A stretch of DNA of 64,000 bases from Caprella mutica. Lineage: Eukaryota > Arthropoda > Malacostraca > Amphipoda > Caprellidae. The translations under genes and the position numbers were made by a program. This document shows, one piece after another, positions 1 to 12,424 of this stretch. The stretch's first letter is position 1. The number at the start of each line of letters is the position of its first letter. The notes beneath the pieces are model-generated. The model searched no databases and was not told the DNA's origin. It saw nothing but the letters and a program-made list of their open reading frames with translations. The stretch lies in NCBI GenBank assembly GCA_947561585.1, contig CANNZV010001442.1, forward strand, positions 1 through 64,000. Reading direction: 5' to 3'.

Positions 1-1548
1 GCACTTTATTTACAACTACTGGTGGTTGTTTGAACTCTTCACTGTGCACTCTATTTAGAACTATTGGTGGTTGTTTGAACTCTTCACTGTGCACTTTATT
101 TACAACTACTGGTGGTTGTTTGAACTCTTCACTGTGCACTTTATTTACAACTACTGGTGGTTGTTTGAACTCTTCACTGTGCACTCTATTTAGAACTATT
201 GGTGGTTGTTTGAACTCTTCTCTGTGCACTTTATTTACAACTACTGGTGGTTGTTTGAACTCTTCACTGTGCACTTTATTTACAACTACTGGTGGTTGTT
301 TGAACTCTTCACTGTGCACTCTATTTAGAACTATTGGTGGTTGTTTGAACTCTTCACTGTGCACTTTATTTACAACTACTGGTGGTTGTTTGAACTCTTC
401 ACTGTGCACTCTATTTAGAACTATTGGTGGTTGTTTGAACTCTTCACTGTGCACTTTATTTACAACTACTGGTGGTTGTTTGAACTCTTCACTGTGCACT
501 TTATTTACAACTATTGGTGGTTGTTTGAACTCTTCACTGTGCACTCTATTTAGAACTATTGGTGGTTGTTTTAACTCTTCACTGTGCACTTTATTTACAA
601 CTATTGGTGGTTGTTTTAACACTTCACTGTACTCTTTATTTACAACTACTGGTGGTTGTTTGAACTCTTCACTGTGCACTTTATTTACAACTATTGGTGT
701 TTGTTTTAACTCTTCACTGTGCACTTTATTTACAACTACTGGTGGTTGTTTGAACTCTTCACTGTGCACTTTATTTACAACTACTGGTGGTTGTTTGAAC
801 TCTTCACTGTGCACTCTATTTAGAACTATTGGTGGTTGTTTGAACTCTTCACTGTGCACTTTATTTACAACTACTGGTGGTTGTTTGAACTCTTCACTGT
901 GCACTCTATTTAGAACTATTGGTGGTTGTTTGAACTCTTCACTGTGCACTTTATTTACAACTACTGGTGGTTGTTTGAACTCTTCACTGTGCACTTTATT
1001 TACAACTATTGGTGGTTGTTTGAACTCTTCACTGTGCACTCTATTTAGAACTATTGGTGGTTGTTTTAACTCTTCACTGTACTCTTTATTTACAACTATT
1101 GGTGGTTGTTTTAACACTTCACTGTGCACTTTATTTACAACTATTGGTGGTTGTTTTAACTCTTCACTATGCACTTTATTTACAACAATTGGTGGTTGTT
1201 TTAACTCTTCACTATGCACTTTATTTATAACTATTGGTGGTTGTTTTAACTCTTCACTGTGCACTTTATTTACAACTATTGGTGGTTGTTTCAACTCTTC
1301 ACTGTGCACTTTATTTACAACTATTGGTGGTTGTTTTAACTCTTCACTGTGCACTTTATTTACAACTATTGGTGGTTGTTTCAACTCTTCACTGTGCACT
1401 TTATTTACAACTATTGGTGGTTGTTTCAACTCTTCACTGTGCACTTTATTTACAACTATTGGTGGTTGTTTCAACTCTTCACTGTGCACTTTATTTACAA
1501 CTATTGGTGGTTGTTTCAACTCTTCACTGTGCACTTCATTTACAACTT
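1..1548. repeat. 45-bp minisatellite, about 34 copies
   Basis: A tandem array of a 45-bp unit containing GGTGGTTGTTTGAACTCTTC and the start of the next copy, GCACTTTATTTACAAC. Two unit types, TTTACAACTACT and TTTAGAACTATT, are intermingled, which suggests local duplication of blocks. The array runs off the left edge of the window, so its full length is unknown. Because 45 is divisible by three it stays open as a 15-residue repeat (NSSLCTLFTTTGGCL) for over 500 codons. There is no signal peptide, no splice context and all three frames are partly open, so I read it as non-coding. Confidence 0.97.
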
Positions 1549-1559
1549 TTGTCGGTCAT

Positions 1560-1592
1560 AGAAAATGTGAACCATCCGATAACTCGGAATTC
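1560..1592. mobile_element. Solitary MITE arm fragment
   Basis: The short stretch GAAAATGTGAACCATCCGAT followed by AACTCGGAAT matches the inner-to-outer arm of the hairpin MITE family seen complete at 19871-20065. Only one arm is present, directly against the right edge of the 45-bp array. A decayed copy or a fragment carried by the array is likely. Confidence 0.4.
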
Positions 1593-2134
1593 ACAACATT
1601 ATTTATTACTTTATTTGCTCAATTATATATTGTTTTTCCTGGTAATTATATTTTTTGCCTTTCATGAAAAGCAAATTTGAAACAATATACGGTACCCGGA
1701 AGACTAGAAGAAAATTTATTTCCGAAATTCACCTTGAAATATCATCATTTTAATTCATTTCAACAAAAAGGTTGCGTCAGCAATTTATCCTTTTTATTTA
1801 GCTATATCCACAACACGAAACATAAGAGCCAATATTTTTACTGTTAAAAATGCTAATCAATTCTACCCGACTGATTTCATTTCAATTCCATTCGACCTTT
1901 GAAATTTTTAAGCGAAAATTCGTGGGGATAAAATAACAAATTTTAGAAAAAAATGCGATAAAATGCTACTTAATTAAAAAAATAGTGACATCATTACATT
2001 CATTAATAAAAGCAACAAAAGAGATACAATAGCGAGATATCTTAATATAGAACTATTTAATTAGATACTTCCAGAGATGATATTATATTCCAAAGAAAAC
2101 TATGCTGTACCTAAGAATAGAAACGATAGAGGGT
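1593..2134. other. AT-rich DNA, no gene seen
   Basis: No open frame with coding character, no tandem unit and no recognisable element. Confidence 0.6.
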
Positions 2135-2650
2135 GTAACTCTCATCCTCTTCTTCATTCTCTTCTTAATCACCTCTACCCTATTCTTTATCCCCTTTTCT
2201 ATCCTCTTCTTTACTCCCTTCTTTATCCTCTTCTTTACTCCCTTCTTTATTACCTTATCTACCCTCTTCTTTATCCCCTTTTTGATCCTCTTCTTTATTC
2301 CCTTCTTTATTCTCTTCTTTACTCCCTTCTTTATTACCTTATCAACCCTCTTTTTTATCCCCTTTTTGATCCTCTTCTTTATTCCCTTCCTTATCCTCTT
2401 CATCCCATTCTTTCCTCCTTCAACCCTCCTCACCCCCTTCTTTATCCTCTTCTTTACTCCCTTCTTTATTACCTTATCTAAACTCTCCTCTATCCCCCTT
2501 TATCCCACTCTTCCTCCTTCACCCCTCCTCACCTTGTTCTTTGTCCTCTTCTTTACTCCCTTCTTTAATACCTTATCTAACCTCTCCTCTATCCCCCTTT
2601 ATCCCACTCTTCTCCTCATTCTTCCTCCTTCACCCCTCCTCCCCTTCTTC
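2135..2650. repeat. Pyrimidine-tract minisatellite
   Basis: A degenerate array of 15- and 30-bp units on the theme CCTCTTCTTTATTCCCTTC. The + strand is almost purely C/T for about 500 bases and the minus strand purely A/G. The open frames here (rich in Leu/Tyr/Pro or in Lys/Arg) are by-products of the composition. Such tracts can form triplex DNA; that is general knowledge, not shown here. Confidence 0.9.
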
Positions 2651-2896
2651 TTCATCTGCCGTTGACAGAAATGTTATCACTCGCCACTTGCACCCAATTT
2701 ATGAAACTCCCACTCCACTCTGGTACACACTCAAAGATTCATTCTACAATTCATTAATGGTTAGTGTCTACTTATATAGTGACACACACGAAGAAAACTC
2801 TCAGTTCTTACTAATAGAGTCAATAGAGTGGAGTACCTACTGAGCAATATAAGGCAATTTCTCTGTGTGTAGAAAAAGTGCATGTACTACTATATA

Positions 2897-3960
2897 CAAG
2901 GTGTGACGTAAGTATCGAAAAATCAAATTATATCACAATCTATTTTTTTTAATACAATTTAGCTTTCAAATATGGCAGAAGAAGAGCAGCTATAGTTACA
3001 TTACATCGTGCCGAAAAATCTAATCCCACTATTACAAAAAAAACTTTCAATTGCGAGATTCGACTGTGTTGAAATCAATGAAGCGTTTCAATGAAAAATG
3101 TGATTTTTCTGATCGTTCAAGTAGTGGTAGACAACCGTCCTAACGGTTTTAACTAATGAGCAAACACATTCGGGAGAAGATTAAGATAACCAGAATAGAT
3201 CGATTAGGTGGCTAGCGAAGACAGCTGACATGAGTCCCAGAACCATGAGACGACTTGTTCACGAAGACCTGAAAATGTCTTCTTTCACCCTTCAAAAGAG
3301 ACAAACCCTGTCAGCAGCTGCAAATAAATTAAGATCGGATAGAAGCAAACTTCTTCTGAAAGAATTAAAGTCTGGTACGGCTGGCGAGATATTTAGGTCA
3401 TATGAGATGATCTTCACAGTTGAATTACCTCATAATCGAAGAAATGATAGTATAATTGGTAGAAATGTCCAGGACATTCCTTGTGATCAAAAAAATAGTA
3501 CCGAACCATGAAACAAGCTACCAGAAAGGTCTAGGCTGTTGTTTCCAAAATCTGGAAGTGGCCCCTCCTTTTTCTTATGTTGAAAACATTTTGAATCCAA
3601 TGATGGAATGAACTGAAAATCACTTCTACGAGGATTTTTTGTGGACAATTCAACAATATGGTGCCACGTCGCACACAGCGAATGTTACTCCGAACTGATG
3701 CCGAGATCATATTCCTAGATTTTGATCTTCCCTTCTTCCCGAATCTGAAACCCATGGACTTATCGGTGTGGTCCATCCTCGAAGCCAATGCATGTGGAAA
3801 TATTCATCTCAGTGTGGAAAAGTTCTCTCTCGAACGTGGCACAAAAACACTACGACAAGCCGCGTCAGATAGAGACATGGAGGCGAGTCAAATGTAAAGG
3901 AGGACATCTTTATAATAAAAAATTGTTAATTTTTTTTTTTATATTTATGTAATAACACAT
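2897..3960 (+). mobile_element. Degenerate mariner-like element
   Basis: The left end starts after a TA dinucleotide with CAAGGTGTGACGTAAG, a mariner-type terminal repeat. The body carries a recognisable but broken transposase. The matching right end (which should read as the reverse complement of the left) was not found; the sequence runs into an A/T tract near 3930-3960 and then unrelated DNA. The copy is therefore truncated or decayed at its 3' end and cannot move by itself. Confidence 0.75.
2966..3896 (+). pseudogene. mariner transposase pseudogene
   Basis: Translation in shifting frames gives pieces of a Tc1/mariner transposase. At 3230-3510 the helix-turn-helix / linker part is visible (MSPRTMRRLVHEDLKM, then LQKRQTLS and RSDRSKLLLKELKSG, ending near the first catalytic block at EMIFTVE). 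At 3640-3895 the C-terminal catalytic block follows, with a corrupted QYGATSHTA segment and a corrupted PNLKPMDLSVWSILEA segment, the place where the last acidic catalytic residue normally lies. The frame breaks several times by stops and shifts, notably near 3095-3180, 3510 and 3895. Transposase activity is not expected. The family assignment is confident, the exact subfamily is not. Confidence 0.8.
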
Positions 3961-4780
3961 ATCTGTAAATGGTTAATTATATGTTTCGTTACAATATTAT
4001 ATCCCATTTATTCGCTTCCATTTAAGCCCCACTCTGTAATTTAATATTATAACTAATTAGAGTATTGACTAATACGCTCCATGTAATCATGAAAGCAAAC
4101 GTCAGAGTAGTGGAACATTTGTTTTCCAGTCAATTAAAAGCTATCAATAAGCAGGCAGGTGGAGGTACAGAACAAATTAATGATTTTATTCCCCTCCTAA
4201 TAATTGAATTACAATGGATGAATGGGAGGAATTCATTGTAAACAATAGTGGAGAAGCATTGTAAACATTACACTAGTAAGTCTTTATTGTATTATATTCA
4301 AAACAAACTACTTTATTAAATACACAAACTCAACTTGATTTAATTCCAAATGACAATTAATTACCTATACTAATATAAATAATCAAAGGTATTATTATTA
4401 AATGAGAAACATTATCACTATCAATTTCAGAACTTTAGTCACAAAATTAAAGGGTCATCATTTTCGTTGCCTTTTTCGATATTCGGACTTTTAAACTAAT
4501 GAGTCTGGCCCTAATGACGGCATGAGCCGATGAAGTCCTAATTAACAGGTAGAAGGGGTTTCCTCGCAATCAGTGGACATCAAAGTCACTGTACTGACGC
4601 ATCTTCACTGCAGCCAATTGCCTACCAATTCTCAATTAGTCTAATGGAATTGTTAATGCACTACATATACAATCCTATTTCTAGTGGTTGTTAAATTTAG
4701 AACCGACCACAAGCAATAGCGGGAGAAACGTGATGCAAGAACGGAAGCGTGTAGACGAAGCTGTAGACTGGTACAGAAAA
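3961..4780. other. Intergenic DNA, no gene seen
   Basis: AT-rich in the first half. A slightly more GC-rich patch lies at 4500-4630, with no splice-bounded open frame and no recognised motif. Confidence 0.55.
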
Positions 4781-4960
4781 ATTCTGACGGCTTCAGATAA
4801 TAGATACGTATCTATGATACCGAACATTTTAACTGTAAAAACTCTGACTGATTTAGATAATAGATATGTAGCTATGCTACCGGATATTTTAACAGTAAAC
4901 ATTCTGATGTCTTCAAATTATAGATTCGTATCTATGATGCCGGATACTTTTTCTAGAAAT
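4781..4960. repeat. 60-bp tandem repeat, three copies
   Basis: Three diverged copies of a 60-bp unit start at 4781, 4841 and 4901 with ATTCTGACGG, ACTCTGACTG and ATTCTGATGT. Each contains the element ATAGATACGTATCTATGATA, itself close to a palindrome (GATACGTATC). The unit is a multiple of three, so a 114-codon frame spans it; I see no reason to call that a gene. Confidence 0.85.
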
Positions 4961-5008
4961 AGAGTTGTAGTGACTGAAAAGAACATCTCGAGATCGAAGA
5001 TTGGTAGG

Positions 5009-5693
5009 CCTGTGTTTATATGGTGTTGGTAGGCCTGTGTTTATATCCCGTTGGTAGGCCTGTGTTCATAGGGTGTTGGTAGGCCTGTGTTTATATGGTG
5101 TTGGTAGACCTGTGTTTATATGGTGTTGGTAGGCCTGTGTTTATAGGGTGTTGGTAGGCCTGTGTTTATAGGGTGTTGGTAGGTCTGTGTTTATAGGGTG
5201 TTGGTAGGCCTGTGTTCATAGGGTGTTGGTAGGCCTGTGCTTATAGGGTGTTGGTAGGCCTGTGTTTATATCCCGTTGGTAGGCCTGTGTTCATTGGGTG
5301 TTGGTAGGCCTGTGTTCATAGGGTGTTGGTAGGCCTGTGTTTATATGGTATTGGTAGACCTGTGTTTATATGGTGTTGGTAGGCCTGTGTTTATATCCCG
5401 TTGGTAGGCCTGTGTTCATTGGGTGTCGGTAGGCCTGTGTTTATATGGTGTTGGTAGACCTGTGTTTATATCCCGTTGGTAGGCCTGTGTTCATTGGGTG
5501 TCGGTAGGCCTGTGTTTATAGGGTGTTGGTAGACCTGTGTTTATATGGTGTTGGTATGCCTCTGTTTATATGGTGTTGGTAGGCCTGTGTTCATTGGGTG
5601 TCGGTAGGCCTGTGTTTATAGGGTGTTGGTAGACCTGTGTTTATATGGTGTTGGTATGCCTCTGTTTATATAGTGTTGGTAGTCCTGTGTTCC
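5009..5693. repeat. 25-bp minisatellite, about 27 copies
   Basis: Unit GGTAGGCCTGTGTTTATA followed by GGGTGTT, TGGTGTT or TCCCGTT. The three tail variants recur in blocks: the order TCCCGTT, then a TTCATTGGGTG unit, appears repeatedly, so the array seems to have grown by duplicating groups of units. It is abrupt at both ends and follows the 60-bp repeat after only about 50 bases. Confidence 0.96.
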
Positions 5694-6120
5694 TTACTAA
5701 TCATAATTAGCAGGTGGAAGTTTTTTAATCATACTGGCCCTTTTTCTGGCGATTACTTACAAAGTTCCTAAGAATGGCATACTTATGCAAATTAGAATAT
5801 CATAACAGTTGTACATAGAGTGTTAACTAATTAGATTTTCATGGGGTTCACTAAGTTTATTTAAGATATTCGAAAGGAATTAATTGATAGAAAATAGGCA
5901 TAGATTCAACGTTTAGAACATATTCACTGAATAATGATAATTGACTTTCATGTTACCTATTTTAAGAAATTATATGATGTAAAATAAAATAAAAGTACAT
6001 GAAAAACATGGAAACATAATACAATAATAAATTATTTTGATATTAATTTTACAAAAATTATATGATACCTTCGAGGTTGTGGATAATATTTTAGATAGAT
6101 GAGTTGAGAGTTAATTTACA
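5694..6120. other. AT-rich DNA, no gene seen
   Basis: No open frame, repeat or element recognised between two minisatellites. Confidence 0.6.
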
Positions 6121-8438
6121 GGGTCAAAACTGACCCATATTAAGATCAAATTGACTTACAAATTGACCAGTAACCACACCAAATTGACTTACAGAATGAC
6201 CCATATTCACATCAAATTGACTTACTAAATGACCCGTATTCACATCAAATTGACTTACAAAATGACCCGTATTCTCATCAAATTGACTTACTAAATGACC
6301 CGTATTCACATCTAATTGACTTACAAATGACCCGTATTCACATCAAATTGACTTACAGAATGACCCATATTCACATCAAATTGACTTACTAAATGACCCG
6401 TATTCACATCAAATTGACTTACAAAATGACCCGTATTCTCATCAAATTGACTTACTAAATGACCCGTATTCACATCTAATTGACTTACAAATGACCCGTA
6501 TTCACATCAAATTGACTTACAGAATGACCCGTATACACATCAAATTGACTTACTAAATGACCCGTATTCACATCAAATTGACTTACAAAATGACCCGTAT
6601 TCTCATCAAATTGACTTACTAAATGACCCGTATTCACATCTATATGACTTACAAATGACCCGTATTCTCATCAAATTGACTTACTAAATGACCCGTATCT
6701 AAATCAAATTGACTTACTAAATGACCCGTATTCACATCAAATTGACTTACTAAATGACCCGTATTCACATCAAATTGACTTACAAAATGACCCGTATTCT
6801 CATCAAATTGACTTACTAAATGACCGTATTCACATCTAATTGACTTACAAATGACCCGTATTCACATCAAATTGACTTACAGAATGACCCGTATTCACAT
6901 CAAATTGACTTACTAAATGACCCGTATTCACATCAAATTGACTTACAAAATGACCCGTATTCTCATCAAATTGACTTACTAAATGACCCGTATTCACATC
7001 TATATGACTTACAAATGACCCGTATTCTCATCAAATTGACTTACTAAATGACCCGTATCTAAATCAAATTGACTTACAAATGACCCGTATTCTCATCAAA
7101 TTGACTTACAAAATGACCCGTATTCACATCTAATTGACTTACAAAATGACCCATATTCTCATCAAATTGACTTACTAAAGACCCGTATCTAAATCAAATT
7201 GACTTACTAAATGACCCGTATTCACATCAAATTGACTTACAAAATGACCCGTATTCTCATCAAATTGACTTACTAAATGACCCGTATTCACATCAAATTG
7301 ACTTACTAAATGACCCGTATTCACATCAAATTGACTTATAAAATGACCCGTAGACACATCAAATTGACTTACTAAATGACCCGTATTCATATCAAATTGA
7401 CTTACAAAATGACCCGAATTCACATCAAATTGACTTACAAAATGACCCGTATTCACATCAAATTGACTTACTAAATGACCCGTATTCATATCAAATTGAC
7501 TTACAAAATGACCCGTATTCACATCAAATTGACTTACTAAATGACCCGTATTCATATCAAATTGACTTACAAAATGACCCGTATTCACATCAAATTGACT
7601 TACAAAATGACCCGTATTCACATCAAACTGACTTACAAAATGACCCGTATTCACATCAAATTGACTTACAAAATGACCAGTAGCTACATCAAATTGACTT
7701 ACTAAATGACCCGTATTCACATCAAATTGACTTACAAAATGACCAGTAGCTACATCAAATTGACTTACTAAATGACCCGTATTCACATCAAATTGACTTA
7801 CAAAATGACCAGTAGCTACATCAAATTGACTTACTAAATGACCCGTATTCACATCAAATTGACTTACAAAATGACCCGTATTCACATCAAATTGACTTAC
7901 AAAATGACCCGTATTCACATCAAATTGACTTACAAAATGACCCGTATTCACATCAAATTAACTTACAAAATGACCTGTATTCACATCAAACTGACTTACA
8001 AAATGACCCGTATTCACATCAAATTGACTTACAAAATGACCAGTAGCTACATCAAATTGACTTACTAAATGACCCGTATTCACATCAAATTGACTTACAA
8101 AATGACCAGTAGCTACATCAAATTGACTTACTAAATGACCCGTATTCACATCAAATTGACTTACGAAATGACCAGTAGCTACATCAAATTGACTTACTAA
8201 ATGACCAGTAGCTACATCAAATTGACTTACTAAATAACCCGTATTCACATCAAATTGACTTACAAAATGACCAGTAGCTACATCAAATTGACTTACTAAA
8301 TGACCCGTATTCACATCAAATTGACTTACGAAATGACCAGTAGCTACATCAAATTGACTTACTAAATGACCCGTATTCACATCAAATTGACTTACTAAAT
8401 GACCCGTATTCACATCAAATTGACTTACAGAATGATCA
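6121..8438. repeat. 33-bp minisatellite, about 70 copies
   Basis: Unit CAAATTGACTTACAAAATGA followed by CCCGTATTCACAT, with variants in the linker (TTCTCAT, AGCTACAT, TTCATAT, CTAAAT). On the minus strand it reads as an 11-residue repeat MNTGHFVSQFD. Units of 32 bp between about 6310 and 7190 break the frame many times; the right part (7200-8413) is regular and stays open. A larger period of 360 bp is visible in the left half. Non-coding is the simplest reading, because frame is not conserved across the array. Confidence 0.97.
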
Positions 8439-8805
8439 CTTTGACTTCAAGTGGTAACTTTTGATTCATTTTAACCCCCTCCATTTTCCGGAAGTGAAAT
8501 GATGAATAATGCTACCTAAATTGTGTGCAAAAAGGGAGCATATGAAGTAACTAGGTTAGGGCCCATGCAGCGCCATCTATCATTCATAATAAGAAACAGA
8601 AGGTACTACATTATGCAGCTAAAAACGAATATATTATGCATCTAAAACGAATTACTGCAAGATTTACATCATTTTCTTTTCACACTCAGAAATTTTGATC
8701 AAAGTTTTAGAAGGTGTTGAAAAATGCATTGAAAAAATATTTCCAAGTCATTTGCACCTGAAAATTAGTCTACTTGACCTGAGAAGGAATAGTATGTACT
8801 TAAAA
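8439..8805. other. Unique DNA, no gene seen
   Basis: Single-copy-looking sequence between two arrays; no coding signal. Confidence 0.55.
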
Positions 8806-8960
8806 ATTAGTGATATTGACCCAAAATTAGTGATATTGACCCAAAATTAGTCATATTGACCCAAAATTAGTCATATTGACCCAAAATTAGTCATATTGAC
8901 CCAAAATTAGTCATATTGACCCAAAATTAGTCATATTGACCCAAAATTAGTCATATTGTC
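8806..8960. repeat. 20-bp minisatellite, about 8 copies
   Basis: Near-perfect copies of CCAAAATTAGTCATATTGAC; the first two copies read GTGATATTGAC. The near identity of the inner copies suggests recent expansion. Confidence 0.95.
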
Positions 8961-9536
8961 TCATATTCTCAACAAAGAAAAAATTTCCAAACACAGTCAA
9001 AATATTATTTAACTTCCAATTTTCTATAACAATAAAGAATCAATATTCGAAAGTACTTGACGAAACATTCGAGTTGTTCCTACCATCTTTTATCTTTGTA
9101 TTTACTGAGGTAATGTTGGTATATATTCACAGCACTCGAAATGACTCGGCCTGCTCTATTGGCTATATATCAGATATCTAGGTAAAGATATAAAATATTA
9201 TCATCTCATTTGCCGAGAGAGAACACTGTGAGAGCACTTTTTATTAGGCCTTGGAAACTGAGATAACAAACGATGCCTTCGTTACTGCCCATCGTAAGAC
9301 CTCATCACCAATAACTTATATCAGGTAATGATAGGAAAGGTTCTCACAGGAGAACAGAAATAACAAATACGTTTAAGATACACTTGAAAGAAGCAGCGTC
9401 GGGCATCTGGCATGTAAATAAAAACTAGGAACTGACAAAAATCTAGAGGAGAAAAAAGAAAGTTATCTTGCACTTGTCAGGTTAAGGAGAACGATACACT
9501 TCGGAAAACAAAAAATGACAAAAATTATTCACCTCA
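8961..9536. other. Unique DNA, no gene seen
   Basis: Moderately AT-rich, no convincing exon, no tandem unit. Confidence 0.5.
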
Positions 9537-10250
9537 AATTACAGTCATAGCTTGTCTGTATCGCGTACTGTAGCTAGGCACACATCCGACATTTTACACC
9601 CCAGATGGGGAGTGAAAGTTGATTTTGGAGAAATGAAGCCACCCCTACAATCTTGGCTCCAATAGGAAATCAGTGCCGCACTGAATTTTGTATGAGGAGC
9701 TTATGTCGCTGGTCTAAGTGAGGCATCTTTCTAGAGCGAGATGACCTGATGACAGAGATGTTTCAGTCTCTACTGAAAACTTACGTTTCAGGTTGTTTGA
9801 CGCTATAAATCTCTGTTCAGTGTTTGTTGTAGAGAGACAGAGCAGGACTCGTTTGAAAGAGAGAGATATACTCTATGAAATAAGTTTGATAGTTTTTATA
9901 TATCTGAATTTAAATATATATAGCTAAAAGAATTTGAAAAATCCAAACGAATAATTTTCAAATCTAACTTCTAAAATAAACATTTATTTTCAGATACCTC
10001 AAAGTTATATCGTGAAACAGCTCTTCCTCTTCCCAATGAATTCTGTCTCTTCTCTAAAACTGAAAATGTGAAACTGATATAAAACGTTGAAGTTATCCCT
10101 AAAATATTTGTTATATATCAAAAAAACTCGTTTTCTATTTGCTATAGCCAAATTTTAACACGAACAAAAACATTTTCTTTTGTCCTATTCTACATATATG
10201 CCAAATTTCAGAACTCTCAAATTGTTTATGAAGAAAATTTCTGAACTCGG
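9537..10250 (+). repeat. Dispersed repeat, copy 1 of an inverted pair
   Basis: This segment matches the reverse complement of 30275-31030. Shared stretches include GAGCTTGTCTGT-like sequence at 9553, a block around the AGATGACCTGATG segment at 9740, TTTTCTATTTGCTATAGCCAA at 10130 and AAATTTCAGAACT at 10202. Divergence is large and there are indels. I do not recognise the family; no transposase or reverse transcriptase is visible, so it may be a non-autonomous element. An 80-codon frame at its right end is not supported as a gene. Confidence 0.6.
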
Positions 10251-11899
10251 AGAACTAGTTGGTATATCTGGCCGAGGAGAAGATAGGACTCGTGCATTTG
10301 GCAGGTTAATAACTCGGAGAAACAGTCGGAAAATTTTGCCGAGAAAGAGACACTATCGATACATCAGAGATAAAAGACAATGGAACAGAATGTTAAATAT
10401 GGACTGTAACAGACAGCTCTGAATATTGTATGGGAGATATTCAAAGCAATTTTTATTTTATACCATTCTTAGACCTCGATATAAAGATATATTGTACGTT
10501 TTAAATTATACTCAATTAATATAGATAACACTTGATAATTGACATCTAATATAATTACAATTTACTGAGTAGAAATAGAAAATTATTTCTCCATAATTGT
10601 ATTGACGGTCAAAAGAGGTATCTTAGCAACTTAGTGGATTGGTTAAAGTGAACCACAAAAATCAGATTTTAAGTTGAAACTCTTGTTTAAAATAATGCTT
10701 TAATGCTTTAAAACAAAGAAGAGTGAAATTGATTATTAATTATATAATCTATAGTGAACAATTTAAATTTCAAAAAAATTATTTGTTGAAAAAACTATTC
10801 AAAAACCTGCAAGTCAAATACAATTTGAAAACATTCTAACACTCTTCCCTCTTGACACATGCATCTTAGAATATAAATATAATAATAGAGAGACACCAAT
10901 TTAGTTTACTTTATTCGTTCTATATCTGCTAAAAAGACAACTTTATGACTTATGAAAGATTCGAATAGAAACACGTTTGTACCTTTTGTCGTATTGACAA
11001 AAGGCGGAACCATTCGTTACATCAAGCTATGACCATTGGCTACAAGAAGACTCTTTGGAATCGTCCTCTCAGTTGTGCCACCTTGCATTGATACAATAAA
11101 TTTATAGCACTGGCATATTGTTCTTGAATGTATCGAGTGGTATCGATGCAAGATTTCTACAAAGGGAAAATATTCTTTGGTAGAGACCTATTGGCAAAGG
11201 AATTATGGCATCAGTTGAATGGTATGGAGAGCAACTTCAATTGTTCTGCACTTTCTGTTGAAAGAAAACTTATTATAATTTGTCTCCCGTGTATCCTCCT
11301 GTAAGGCCAAATAAACAAAATAAACCGTAGAACATTTCTCTGATATTCATAGAAACTTTGCTACATTTTCCTAAATATATATTGACAAAAAGAGTCTCTT
11401 AGTTTTACATGAATTGTCGGAGTTCAAATCTCTTGCAGATTTCACAGTCTTGGAACTCGTTAAAAAGTTTGTATATGCGCATGCGCAAAACCCTTTCGGG
11501 AGAATATCCTGAAAGTAAATTTAAGGTTTGTTTTGAAGAGAAGATGTTCAAGAATATTTCAAATTCTGTCACTTTCGTCGGAGCAATTTCAAAGAAAATA
11601 AGTTTGGAAGTTTGTGGACTCTCAGCTCTATATATGTGGTAGGGGTGTCATACTTCCCGAGAAGATTTTACAGGGAGGCTTGAAAAATTTGTAAATATAC
11701 CTATTAGGTAGTCAAAAGTACGAGTATTTATGCTTGCCTATAGAAGGTAATTATGACAAGAATTTCCCTACAACAAAGTATAGCAACGGTACTTTCTGTT
11801 GTTTGAAGTAGTTTTTAAGCCGTAGAAACCTGAACCGTGGAGGAGGTGAATTAATTTGTCACCTCTTATTTTATTATTTATTCATTTAACAAATTTATG
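10251..11899. other. Intergenic DNA, no gene seen
   Basis: About 1.6 kb of AT-rich unique sequence. A frame at 11409-11642 has no family resemblance and no splice support. The only notable site is the palindrome at 11476. Confidence 0.5.
11476..11487. promoter_or_regulatory. NRF-1-like palindrome
   Basis: TGCGCATGCGCA is a perfect 12-base palindrome identical to the consensus core bound by NRF-1 family factors (ewg in flies). It stands out in very AT-rich surroundings. No transcription start or gene is seen nearby, so function is only a possibility. Confidence 0.25.
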
Positions 11900-12041
11900 T
11901 TGACTGTGAATAGATATTGTATGAATGTTCTTCACCGTAAGAGTTCATCCCTAGTGGAATATTATTTGTATTGACTGTAAATAGATATTGTATAAATGTT
12001 CTTCACAGTAAGAGTTCATCCCTAACGTAATATTTTTTGTA
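11900..12041. repeat. 71-bp tandem duplication
   Basis: Two copies begin at 11900 and 11971 with TTGACTGTGAATAGATATTG and TTGACTGTAAATAGATATTG and continue through AAGAGTTCATCCCTA. They differ by several substitutions, so the event is old. Confidence 0.85.
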
Positions 12042-12424
12042 CCATCTCGTACAGATAAATTACTGAAGCATTCTCAGCTACTATTGCAAAGAAAATTGAT
12101 CAGAATTTGAAAGTTGTTAACCTTAACACTATTCTAAAATCACTATCCAAAATAAATAGATATTTCAAACGAATTACTCTGTTATTTAGGATTTATTATA
12201 ATAAAATAATTTTTGAGAATTTGAAAGCTGTTCTGTAACTTTCACACCATTTTAGAAATATTTCAGTCGTTGAAATCATTTATTGGTGTGTGAAACTTAA
12301 TTAGATCGTACAGTTTTAATTGAAATTGAAGTGAGATGCTACCTATCGAAATGTGATAAAATAGAGCTATATTTAGCTACCGAAAACAATCTAGAAAAAG
12401 AATTGAACTGACTATCTTTAGAAC
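12042..12424. other. AT-rich DNA, no gene seen
   Basis: Nothing recognised. Confidence 0.55.

Noticed and set aside
30..1667. A Cys-rich 545-residue protein
   Set aside because: It is the 45-bp array read in one frame; the non-repeated tail after 1548 has no domain.
6121..8438. CRISPR-like regular array
   Set aside because: The units follow each other directly; there are no unique spacers and no cas genes. It is a minisatellite in animal DNA.
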